In this document: positions 7,409 through 14,733 of the stretch, piece after piece
Position numbering within the stretch: the first letter of the stretch is position 1
Layout of the letters: every line of letters begins with the position of its first letter
Source of the DNA: Candidatus Cloacimonadota bacterium
GTDB taxonomy: Bacteria > Cloacimonadota > Cloacimonadia > Cloacimonadales > TCS61
Direction of reading: 5' to 3'
NCBI GenBank assembly: GCA_027064945.1
Contig: JAMOPB010000158.1
Coordinates: 1-14,733, forward strand
DNA: 14,733 bases
Position numbers and translations under genes: made by a program
The notes under the pieces: model-generated
What the model saw: only the letters and a program-made list of their open reading frames with translations
Database searches by the model: none
Told to the model about the DNA's origin: nothing

Positions 7409-9691
7409 ATGGTTCCTATTTATTGGTATATAACACCTATTGGTGCTGTATTAGCGTTGATTTTTGCTTACATCTTATTCAAAGGAGTGAAGAAAGAGCC
7501 GGCGGGGAATGAGCAAATGATAAAAATTGCTCAATATGTTCGCGAAGGAGCTTTTGCTTATCTTAGGCAGCAATATCGTGGGGTTATTATATTTTTTATT
7601 TTTGCTTTTATAGTTTTTAATATTATGGCTTGGGGACTTCATGTTCTCCATCCACTCATTCCATGGGCATTTATATCCGGAGGTTTCTTTAGTGGACTTG
7701 CAGGTTTTATTGGAATGAACACTGCTACTCTTGCTTCAAATCGTACAGCTCAAGGAGCTTCAGTAAGCCTTAATAAAGGTTTGAAAGTTGCTTTTCGTGC
7801 TGGTGGTGTGATGGGATTGGTTGTTGTAGGTTTAGCTTTAATAGATATTTCAGCTTGGTTTTATGGTCTTAGATGGTGGAGTCAAACTCATCCTGAGATG
7901 ACTTTACAAACTATTACTGTGATTATGCTTAGTTTTGGAATGGGTGCTTCTACTCAAGCATTATTTGCTCGTTTAGGTGGTGGTATTTATACAAAGGCTG
8001 CTGATGTTGGAGCTGATTTGGTAGGGAAAGTTGAAGCAGGAATTCCTGAAGATGATCCTAGAAATCCAGCTACAATTGCAGATAACGTTGGTGATAATGT
8101 TGGTGATGTTGCCGGTATGGGAGCAGATTTATATGAAAGCTATGCAGGCTCGATCTTAGCAACTGCAGCACTAGGAATGGCTGCTGTCACTCAGATTTTT
8201 GGAGTTGACAGTGAATATGCAATTAATTTTGTAACAGCTCCAATGGTTTTGGCAGGAATTGGTGCATTTCTTTCAATATTAGGGATTTATCTTGTTTCCA
8301 CAAAAGAAGATGCAGGCATAAAGGAATTGATGTTTGCTCTTAATAAAGGTGTTTATATTAGCTCAGCACTAATTGCTGTTGCAGCTTTCTTTGTTACAAA
8401 ACTTATGCTGCCGGCTAATATTTATTTCGGAGTATTTTTATCTATTGTAATTGGTTTAACGGCAGGTATTTTAATCGGCTATTTCACCGAACGGGCTACA
8501 AGTGATGCATATAAACCAACTCGAGGAATCGCTAAACAAGGTTCATTTGGACCTGCTACTGTAATTATAGATGGTTTAGCTGTGGGAATGCAATCTACTG
8601 CTGCACCTGTAATTATTATCGGAATTGCAATTTTAGCTGCATTTAGTGCAAATCATGGTTTTGCACATCCGGAATTAGGACTTTATGGTATTGGTTTTGG
8701 TGCTGTGGGAATGTTGGCAACTTTAGGAGTTACTTTGGCAATGGATGCTTTTGGACCAATCGCAGATAATGCTGGCGGAAATGCTGAGATGTGCCATTTG
8801 CCTGAAGAAGTAAGAAAACGAACAGATGCTCTTGATAGTGTGGGAAATACAACAGCTGCCACAGGAAAAGGTTTTGCTATCGGTTCTGCAGCTCTTACTG
8901 CAATGGCATTGCTTGCTGCATATATTGAAGAAGTTCGAACAGGTTTAATTCTGCATGGTGAGAAATTCTTGGATATCACTATGGCAAATGGAGAATTATT
9001 CCAAGTAGAAATTGCAAAAGCTACTATTTCAGATTTTATGTCATATTACCAAGTAAATTTAATGAATCCAAAATTCCTAGTTGGAATTTTTGTTGGTGCG
9101 ATGGTTTCTTTTGTTTTTGCTGCTCTTACAATGAAAGCTGTGGGAAAAGCTGCGGGAGAAATGGTTGCAGAAGTGCGAAGACAATTTAGGGAAATGCCGG
9201 GTATTCTTACCGGTGAGCAAGTTCCTGAATATGCAAAATGTGTTGAAATATCAACAAAAGGTGCTCAACGTGAAATGGTTGCTCCAGCAATTTTAGGAAT
9301 TCTAACTCCTATTATTGTCGGCCTTGTATTGGGAGTTGCCGGAGTTTTAGGATTATTAGCCGGTGGATTATCTACAGGTTTTGTGCTTGCAATTATGATG
9401 AATAATGCAGGAGGAGCTTGGGATAATGCCAAAAAATATGTTGAGTCAGGTCATTTCGGTGGTAAGAATTCAGAAACACATAAGGCTACTGTTGTAGGTG
9501 ATACTGTGGGAGATCCATTTAAAGATACTGCCGGTCCATCTATTAACATTCTTATTAAATTGATGAGTATGATTAGTATTGTTTTTGCAGGCATGATTGT
9601 TGTTTATTCTCCGGCTATCCAAAAATTGTATAGCAACTCTAAGAAATTGGATAATACTCATATCGAGCAGAAAATAGATTCAGTTAAATAA
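7409..9691 (+). CDS. hppA: K+-dependent membrane-bound pyrophosphatase, probably Na+- (or Na+/H+-) pumping
   Basis: This integral membrane enzyme (about 16 helices, 760 residues) couples hydrolysis of pyrophosphate to ion export. Substrate-site motifs are EDDPRNPAT (E214 onward), DNVGDNVGD (225-233), the GPIADNAGGNAEM segment, and GDTVGDPFKD (D698, D702, K705). The K+-site segment GNTTAATGKG has Ala at 483 and Gly at 486, as in K+-dependent enzymes; K+-independent ones carry Lys and Thr there. GADLYES places Asp240 and Glu243 at positions matching D243/E246 of the Thermotoga Na+-pump, so Na+ or mixed Na+/H+ transport is likely but not proven by motif alone. GGAGG precedes the ATG by 5 nt. It lies 49 nt after lepA and is followed by a strong terminator. 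Such pumps are common in energy-limited anaerobes, where they recover pyrophosphate energy from biosynthesis. Confidence 0.97.
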   Translation: MVPIYWYITPIGAVLALIFAYILFKGVKKEPAGNEQMIKIAQYVREGAFAYLRQQYRGVIIFFIFAFIVFNIMAWGLHVLHPLIPWAFISGGFFSGLAGFIGMNTATLASNRTAQGASVSLNKGLKVAFRAGGVMGLVVVGLALIDISAWFYGLRWWSQTHPEMTLQTITVIMLSFGMGASTQALFARLGGGIYTKAADVGADLVGKVEAGIPEDDPRNPATIADNVGDNVGDVAGMGADLYESYAGSILATAALGMAAVTQIFGVDSEYAINFVTAPMVLAGIGAFLSILGIYLVSTKEDAGIKELMFALNKGVYISSALIAVAAFFVTKLMLPANIYFGVFLSIVIGLTAGILIGYFTERATSDAYKPTRGIAKQGSFGPATVIIDGLAVGMQSTAAPVIIIGIAILAAFSANHGFAHPELGLYGIGFGAVGMLATLGVTLAMDAFGPIADNAGGNAEMCHLPEEVRKRTDALDSVGNTTAATGKGFAIGSAALTAMALLAAYIEEVRTGLILHGEKFLDITMANGELFQVEIAKATISDFMSYYQVNLMNPKFLVGIFVGAMVSFVFAALTMKAVGKAAGEMVAEVRRQFREMPGILTGEQVPEYAKCVEISTKGAQREMVAPAILGILTPIIVGLVLGVAGVLGLLAGGLSTGFVLAIMMNNAGGAWDNAKKYVESGHFGGKNSETHKATVVGDTVGDPFKDTAGPSINILIKLMSMISIVFAGMIVVYSPAIQKLYSNSKKLDNTHIEQKIDSVK

Positions 9692-9712
9692 TTAGTTATC
9701 TAACTATTTAAA

Positions 9713-9757
9713 AAAAACCTTGCCGAGTTGTTTTGCTTGGTAAGGTTTTTGTTTTTT
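9713..9757 (+). terminator. Rho-independent terminator after hppA, in the leader of the patatin gene
   Basis: AAAAACCTTGCC (9713-9724) pairs with GGTAAGGTTTTT (9739-9750) with one G-U pair, followed by G and six T (9752-9757). The stem is also preceded by an A run, so it could work on both strands. It begins 22 bases past the hppA stop and ends 14 bases before the ATG of the patatin gene, just ahead of that gene's ribosome site. Confidence 0.9.
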
Positions 9758-9771
9758 GAAAGGAGAAATTA

Positions 9772-11901
9772 ATGAAGAGCTATATCCTAAAAATTATTAT
9801 CTGTATAATAGTTTTTGTTTCTCAGATTAATCTGAATGCAAAAGTTGCATTAGTGCTTTCCGGTGGAGGTGCTAGAGGAATAGCTCATATTGGAGTATTA
9901 AAAGTTATAGATGAATTGGATGTAAAGATCGATTTAATCACCGGAACCAGTATTGGTGCTGTTATTGGGGCTTTGTATGCACAAGGATATTCCGGGGAAG
10001 AAATCGAGAAAATTATTCTAAGTAAACATTTTCAAGATATTTTAGACGATAAAATTTCTCGTGAGAATCTTTATATTGGCGAGAAGAGATGGCTGCCAAA
10101 TAGTAATATATTTTTTGAATTAGATGATAAATTTCTTCCCAGTTTACCAAAATCAATAATCATTGGGAATAGATTAACAAACAATTTCTTTGACTATTAT
10201 TTTCCTAGTAAAAATTTAGATAGCTTTGATAATTTGCCAATTCCATTTCGGGCTGTTGCTACCAATATTGTTAGCGGGAAATTAAAGGTTTTTGATTCAG
10301 GGAATTTGCATGAAGCTGTTCGTGCTTCGATGTCTGTTCCTTCCATAATTTCTCCATTTAGATTGGGAGAAGATCTTTATGTAGATGGTGGGGTAAGATC
10401 TAATTTTCCCACTGAAATTGCAGATGAAAATGATTGTGATACAATTATTGGAGTGCGCGTAAATACCGGCTTAAGAGATGAAAGCCAATTGCAAACTCTT
10501 TTACAGATCTATGATCAAACATTAAACATTAGCATTAATGATAATGTAAATGCTTCAACAAAACTTTGCGATATTCTTATTACTCCTGAATTGGAAAATG
10601 TATCGACATTTAATTTTAAAAATAGAGTTGAAACTATACGACAAGGTGAGATTGCAGCTAAAAAAGTTGTTGCTGAATTAGATAAATTGCCTAAAAAAAA
10701 GCATGAGATTGAGCATAATGACATTGATGTTATTGAGTTTGCGAAAATTGATGTTAAAGGAAACAAATATCTTAGTAAAAGCAAAATTAAAGAACTTGTA
10801 AACTTGAAGACAGGTGTGAGCTATAAAAAACAAGAAATCCTTAATGCTCTTGATTTAGCTTATTCGTCTAAACTTTTTGATGTGATATATCCTGTAATTT
10901 CCCAAAATGGGGATACTTTGACAATAAAGGTAACCGAAGCGAAACGAAAAAAATTGGAAATAGGAGTAGCTTACAATGAAGTAGATCAGCTTATTGTTAG
11001 CTCTACTATGGAAATGAATAATGTTTTCCAAAAAAATTCTAAATTCTTAGCTAATATTAAATTGGGTGGTAAACAGGAAATAAATATTGATTATGTGAAA
11101 AATTACGGCAAACTTTATGGTGCTTATTATCGCATTTTCCCGTATGCTCGCGAATATGAAACTTTTACATATAATATTGAACATGAAGTAGAAAAAAGTG
11201 TAGTTACTGCTGAATTTGGAGCAACTGCCGGTTTAGGGGTTTTCACCAAAGATTTGGTTCTGGAATTTTATGGCTATGCAATTAAAAATGAACATTATCA
11301 ACATATAGCAGAATTCCAAGATGAGGAATATTATTCAGATGGTTTTGGTTTAAAAATATATCACGAAAGTTTAGATGATCTGATTTTTCCAACGCGTGGC
11401 GGGAAAATTTTTAGTAAAATATCCTTAGATAAAGATTATCTTTTTAATGAATTGGATAACTACGATCTATTTGTAGATTTGCTTTTAGCTATACCATTGC
11501 ACAATTTCTCCATTAAATACGGCTTGCAATATGGTAATCTTCATTCAAAACTTGTTACTGAATTTTCTCCCAATAATATTGGTGGTATTGATAGTTTTTG
11601 GGGACTGAAACCAAATGAAATGAACGCTTCGATTTACCAAATAAATCGTTTTGCTGTCGGGTATAATTTTAAGAAGAAGTTTTTTGTTGATCTTCAGTAT
11701 AATTCTCTTAATTTTGGCGGAGTTGATGAATTTCTGGAAACAGGTGAAGTAGAATTATTGCACGGAGCAGGATTATGTCTTGGTTGGAAGAATAAATTAC
11801 TTCCTGTTCGTTTAGCATTTGCAGTAGATGAGAATAAAGAAGATTTCTTTTATTTTTCTATCGGATACCAATTTGATAAGTTCTTTTTTTCAAGAAAATA
11901 A
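9772..11901 (+). CDS. Patatin-like phospholipase fused to POTRA and Omp85-type beta-barrel (type Vd autotransporter, PlpD/FplA-like)
   Basis: This 709-residue protein is predicted to insert in the outer membrane and carry or release an extracellular lipase (phospholipase A1/A2-type acyl hydrolase). A signal peptide covers about residues 1-23, ending LNA. The patatin domain (about 24-310) has the oxyanion loop GGGARG (31-36), the nucleophile motif GTSIG with Ser60, and the catalytic DGG with Asp205. One POTRA domain follows (about 318-390). The C-terminal third (about 395-709) is an alternating-residue beta-barrel ending in an aromatic strand (YFSIGYQF) plus a short tail FFFSRK. Size and order match PlpD of Pseudomonas and FplA of Fusobacterium. 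AAAGGAG sits 6 nt before the ATG. An intrinsic terminator directly upstream implies its own promoter or read-through from hppA. Lipid substrate and surface release are not visible in the sequence. Confidence 0.93.
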   Translation: MKSYILKIIICIIVFVSQINLNAKVALVLSGGGARGIAHIGVLKVIDELDVKIDLITGTSIGAVIGALYAQGYSGEEIEKIILSKHFQDILDDKISRENLYIGEKRWLPNSNIFFELDDKFLPSLPKSIIIGNRLTNNFFDYYFPSKNLDSFDNLPIPFRAVATNIVSGKLKVFDSGNLHEAVRASMSVPSIISPFRLGEDLYVDGGVRSNFPTEIADENDCDTIIGVRVNTGLRDESQLQTLLQIYDQTLNISINDNVNASTKLCDILITPELENVSTFNFKNRVETIRQGEIAAKKVVAELDKLPKKKHEIEHNDIDVIEFAKIDVKGNKYLSKSKIKELVNLKTGVSYKKQEILNALDLAYSSKLFDVIYPVISQNGDTLTIKVTEAKRKKLEIGVAYNEVDQLIVSSTMEMNNVFQKNSKFLANIKLGGKQEINIDYVKNYGKLYGAYYRIFPYAREYETFTYNIEHEVEKSVVTAEFGATAGLGVFTKDLVLEFYGYAIKNEHYQHIAEFQDEEYYSDGFGLKIYHESLDDLIFPTRGGKIFSKISLDKDYLFNELDNYDLFVDLLLAIPLHNFSIKYGLQYGNLHSKLVTEFSPNNIGGIDSFWGLKPNEMNASIYQINRFAVGYNFKKKFFVDLQYNSLNFGGVDEFLETGEVELLHGAGLCLGWKNKLLPVRLAFAVDENKEDFFYFSIGYQFDKFFFSRK

Positions 11902-11902
11902 G

Positions 11903-11935
11903 TTTTTAGCAGAAAGTTTATTAAACTGCTAAAAA
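11903..11935 (+). repeat. Perfect 10-bp inverted repeat between the patatin gene and lon
   Basis: TTTTTAGCAG (11903-11912) and CTGCTAAAAA (11926-11935) are perfect inverted arms with a 13-nt loop, starting two bases past the patatin stop. There is no T run after the stem on either strand, so it is not a canonical intrinsic terminator, although it may mark the 3' end. A second small hairpin, GACTT (11937-11941) with AAGTC (11950-11954), follows directly, before the lon leader. Confidence 0.6.
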
Positions 11936-12007
11936 TGACTTGCAAAAAAAAGTCTCTCCCTTATTTTGTCTTATGTTACTAAAAAAATAATAAATGATGA
12001 GGTCATT

Positions 12008-14335
12008 ATGAATAAATATGATGAAAAATATGCTGTAATCCCGGTTAGGGATATGATTGTTTTACCAAGAACTATTACTCCGTTGTTAATTGGAAGAAAA
12101 GCTTCCGTTGGTGCTGTAGATTTTGCTTTAGGAACAGATAGGAAAATAATTTGCGTTACACAAAAGAATTTCGTTGAATCTGATGATGATCCCAAAGCAA
12201 AAGATATCTATCGTATTGGAACGGTTTGTAATATTCTCCAATACTTGAAATTGCCTAATGGCAATATTCGTCTTTTAGTTGAAGGTGAAGAAAGAATTAA
12301 AGTTGAAAGATTTACCAGAACTAATGCGTATTTAGCAGCTAATATCAGCTATTGGGATAAAGAAATCCCGGATAATCAAATGGAAATTGAAGCATTGGTA
12401 AGAGTTTTTAAGAAAAAATATATGATATATATTAGTATGAATAAAAACATTCCCAACGCTGCTAAATCATTAGTTGATGAAGAAAATATTGATATGGTAG
12501 AATTTTTCTATGCTGCGTTGGCAAATATTCATGTTTCGGTTGAAAAAAAGCAAAGAATTTATGAAGAAAACAGTTTGCTCAAATCCTTCCAAAATTTATA
12601 TGAAATATTATTGCAAGAGATAGAAATTCTGAATTTAGAAAATAAAATTGATGCAACTGTGAAACATAAACTAAACAAAATGCAACGAGATTATTATCTG
12701 ACAGAGCAGATGAACGCAATAAATAAAGAGCTTGGTATAAATAAAGGAGAAGAGCACGATTATATTAGGCTTAAGAAGAAATTGGATAGTTTAAATTTGT
12801 CTGAAGAAGCGAGAAAAAAAGCTAATGAAGAGTTAAGTAAACTATCTCGATTAAATACTAGTTCACCGGAATATTCTGTTGTTCATACATATTTAACATG
12901 GATTACCGAGCTTCCTTGGGCTGAACCAGAAATGAAAGATTTTACTTTGGGATCAGCAAAAGAAATTTTGGATACCGATCATTATGGATTGGACAAAGTT
13001 AAAGATAGAATATTGGAATATTTAGCAGTAGTAAAGCTTGCTGAAAAAGTAAAAGGTCAGATTCTTTGCTTTGTGGGACCTCCGGGAGTTGGCAAAACTT
13101 CATTGGGAAAATCAATCGCTCGCGCAATGGATCGGGAATTTATCAGATTATCCTTAGGTGGAGTTCGTGATGAGGCAGAAATTCGAGGTCATAGAAGAAC
13201 GTATGTTGGTGCACTTCCGGGTGTGATTATCCAAAGTTTGAAAAAAGCCGGAACGAAAGATCCACTAATCATGATGGATGAGATTGATAAGATGAGCCTA
13301 GATTTTCGAGGAGATCCTGCTTCTGCCTTATTAGAAGTGTTGGATCCTGAACAAAATGATACTTTCCGAGATCATTATTTAGATTTTGATTTTGATCTGT
13401 CTCAGGTTATTTTTATCACAACAGCCAACACATTAAGCTCAATACCGGGACCACTTCTCGATCGTATGGAAATTATCGAAGTTCATGGATACACAGCTTA
13501 TGAAAAGATAAATATCGCGACTAAACATTTAGTTCCAAAAGTTCTAAGAGAACACGATCTAAGTGATAAAATTGATGTGAAATATAATAAATCAACATTG
13601 GAAGCTTTAATCAAAGAATATACTCGTGAAGCCGGAGTGCGTAATCTTGAAAGACAAATTGCCAAGATTTTAAGAAAAATTGCACGAGAATATTTAGAAG
13701 GTAATATATCTAAGAAAGTAACTGTTAAAAAATCAGATCTCGAAAAATATCTTGGAATTCCAAAACATCTTTATTCTGAAGTTAATCGTGAAGATAAAGT
13801 TGGTGTAGTTACAGGCTTAGCATGGACTCAGTTCGGTGGAGAAACTTTGCAGATTGAAGTGATAAAAATGGATGGAACAGGAAAATTGAAATTAACCGGA
13901 CAATTGGGAAATGTGATGCAAGAATCTGCTCAGGCAGCATATAGTTATGCAAGGTATCATGCGGAAGAATATGGTATCGATCCTGATTTCTATAAAGATA
14001 CTGATCTGCATTTGCATATTCCGGAAGGTGCTATTCCCAAAGATGGTCCTTCTGCCGGTGTAACAATGACAACTGCAATTGTCTCAATTTTATCGGGTAA
14101 GAAAATAAAAGCGAATTTGGCAATGACAGGAGAGATTTCTCTTTCAGGAGATGTTTTACCTATTGGAGGATTAACAGAAAAATTAATCGCTGCCAAACGC
14201 GCAAAAATTACCAATATCATCATTCCTAAGAAAAATAAACCTAGTTTAACTGAAATTCAAGATGAGATAAAAAAAGGCTTGAATATTATGCTAGTAGATA
14301 ATTTGGCAGAAGTTCTGCAATATGCGTTGATCTGA
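12008..14335 (+). CDS. lon: ATP-dependent Lon protease (LonA type)
   Basis: Lon is a homo-hexameric cytoplasmic AAA+ serine protease that degrades misfolded and regulatory proteins. The 775 residues match LonA (about 780). Order: N-terminal substrate-binding domain (about 8-195), helical coiled region (about 196-300), AAA+ module with Walker A GPPGVGKT (357-364) and Walker B DEIDKM (D424, E425), and protease domain (about 590-775). The Ser-Lys dyad is S682 in DGPSAG and K725 in GGLTEK. The start was set at ATG 12008, preceded by GAGGT; an in-frame TTG at 11966 would add 14 poorly supported residues. The stop codon overlaps the next ATG by one base, so the downstream small gene is probably translationally coupled. 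The leader carries inverted repeats but no clear CIRCE element or promoter. Confidence 0.97.
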   Translation: MNKYDEKYAVIPVRDMIVLPRTITPLLIGRKASVGAVDFALGTDRKIICVTQKNFVESDDDPKAKDIYRIGTVCNILQYLKLPNGNIRLLVEGEERIKVERFTRTNAYLAANISYWDKEIPDNQMEIEALVRVFKKKYMIYISMNKNIPNAAKSLVDEENIDMVEFFYAALANIHVSVEKKQRIYEENSLLKSFQNLYEILLQEIEILNLENKIDATVKHKLNKMQRDYYLTEQMNAINKELGINKGEEHDYIRLKKKLDSLNLSEEARKKANEELSKLSRLNTSSPEYSVVHTYLTWITELPWAEPEMKDFTLGSAKEILDTDHYGLDKVKDRILEYLAVVKLAEKVKGQILCFVGPPGVGKTSLGKSIARAMDREFIRLSLGGVRDEAEIRGHRRTYVGALPGVIIQSLKKAGTKDPLIMMDEIDKMSLDFRGDPASALLEVLDPEQNDTFRDHYLDFDFDLSQVIFITTANTLSSIPGPLLDRMEIIEVHGYTAYEKINIATKHLVPKVLREHDLSDKIDVKYNKSTLEALIKEYTREAGVRNLERQIAKILRKIAREYLEGNISKKVTVKKSDLEKYLGIPKHLYSEVNREDKVGVVTGLAWTQFGGETLQIEVIKMDGTGKLKLTGQLGNVMQESAQAAYSYARYHAEEYGIDPDFYKDTDLHLHIPEGAIPKDGPSAGVTMTTAIVSILSGKKIKANLAMTGEISLSGDVLPIGGLTEKLIAAKRAKITNIIIPKKNKPSLTEIQDEIKKGLNIMLVDNLAEVLQYALI

Positions 14336-14580
14336 TGAATTTTAAGCAGATAGATCAGAAAAAACTTAATGATGGAAGCTTGCGGATTCTGCTTGAAGTA
14401 GAAACAAGCCAATTAATGTATTTGGGATATTTCCTAGAATCATTGGAAGGATTTTGTAACTATACTACGCCGGTTCGTAAAGAACCAATTTTGCAAGTAG
14501 ATATTGTTCCCGATTATATTGAAGATACTTTACGGATCTTGGAATTTCTAAAAGATTGGAAATTAGAAAATTATAGATAA
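14335..14580 (+). CDS. Small DUF4911-like protein coupled to lon
   Basis: This 81-residue soluble protein has no signal peptide or membrane segment. Its pattern (a beta strand, then YLGYFLESLEG, then another strand ending in a D-x-VPDYIED-like turn, then a leucine-rich helix) resembles the short ACT/ferredoxin-fold-like DUF4911 family of unknown function, found in anaerobes. That assignment is from memory of the pattern and is not certain. Its ATG overlaps the lon TGA by one base and has no separate strong ribosome site, which points to translational coupling. The hutI ATG follows 13 nt later. A role next to Lon (for example an adaptor) cannot be deduced from the sequence. Confidence 0.7.
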   Translation: MNFKQIDQKKLNDGSLRILLEVETSQLMYLGYFLESLEGFCNYTTPVRKEPILQVDIVPDYIEDTLRILEFLKDWKLENYR

Positions 14581-14593
14581 GGATTTGAAAAAA

Positions 14594-14733
14594 ATGAAAG
14601 TAGAAATGATTATTTTTAATGCTAAGGAATTACTTACATTAAAAGGTAAAGCAAAAGTTCGTAGTGGTAAAGAGATGAGCGAACTTGGAATTATCCATGA
14701 TGGCGCTGTGGCAATTGATGGCGGAGAAATTAT
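14594..14733 (+). CDS. hutI: Imidazolonepropionase, N-terminal fragment (window edge)
   Basis: The first 46 codons are visible and the frame runs off the window. They match the N-terminus of imidazolonepropionase, the amidohydrolase that opens the imidazolone ring in histidine degradation to formiminoglutamate. The pattern is IIFNAKELLTL, then RSGKEMSELGIIHDGAVAI, then DGGEI. The EM-x-ELGII-x-DGAVAI segment is typical of HutI. The metal-binding residues lie beyond the window and cannot be checked. AAGGA overlaps the stop codon of the preceding small gene, about 10 nt before the ATG, so this gene probably belongs to the lon-DUF4911 transcription unit. Other hut genes (hutH, hutU, ftcD) would be expected nearby downstream if the pathway is clustered. 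Confidence 0.8.
   Translation, partial: MKVEMIIFNAKELLTLKGKAKVRSGKEMSELGIIHDGAVAIDGGEI

Noticed and set aside
8683..8979. Minus-strand open frame of 98 codons inside hppA
   Set aside because: It is antisense to the conserved K+-site region of the pyrophosphatase; its alanine/proline-rich composition mirrors that coding strand.
11939..11966. Sigma-32-like heat-shock promoter before lon (CTTGCAAA, 11-nt gap, TCCCTTAT)
   Set aside because: The match is partial, the A run makes it likely by chance, and RpoH-type sigma factors are mainly proteobacterial while this organism appears not to be.
11966..12007. TTG start giving Lon 14 extra residues
   Set aside because: No ribosome site; the ATG at 12008 has GAGGT upstream and fits the usual Lon N-terminus.

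Overview
The window is an AT-rich bacterial chromosomal segment with compact gene order. It most likely comes from an anaerobic, Gram-negative (outer-membrane-bearing), amino-acid-fermenting bacterium. The clues are a ferredoxin-fused electron-transfer flavoprotein, a K+-dependent ion-pumping membrane pyrophosphatase, the start of a histidine-degradation gene, a patatin protein with an Omp85-type barrel, and a secreted protein ending in a type IX-like sorting domain. Together these resemble Candidatus Cloacimonadota or a related lineage near the Bacteroidota/Fibrobacterota. That placement is an inference from gene content, not a computed phylogeny.

Layout. Minus strand, 1-2249: a partial amidohydrolase (1-867, C-terminus outside the window), then the electron-transfer flavoprotein alpha subunit etfA (1071-2249), which has its own intrinsic terminator (1023-1052). 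A 347-bp divergent intergenic region (2250-2596) follows. Everything after it is on the plus strand: a large secreted multidomain metallophosphoesterase (2597-5284); a 272-bp leader region; lepA (5557-7359, TTG start) and hppA (7409-9691), probably co-transcribed and closed by a strong terminator (9713-9757); a type Vd patatin autotransporter (9772-11901); an inverted-repeat spacer; then a tight unit of lon (12008-14335), an 81-residue DUF4911-like gene (14335-14580) and the start of hutI (14594 onward).

How the genes work together. Most of the window is housekeeping: ribosome function (LepA), energy-conserving pyrophosphate hydrolysis (HppA), protein quality control (Lon) and redox or amino-acid metabolism (EtfA, HutI). 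The accessory part consists of two cell-surface hydrolases, the OB-fold/cohesin-like/phosphoesterase protein and the patatin autotransporter. I see no tRNA, rRNA, CRISPR array, insertion sequence, prophage or defence island. I find no convincing undescribed multi-gene system. The points most worth a second look are the etfA gene without an adjacent etfB, the domain combination of the secreted phosphoesterase, the terminator in the leader of the patatin gene, and the lon-DUF4911-hutI coupling.
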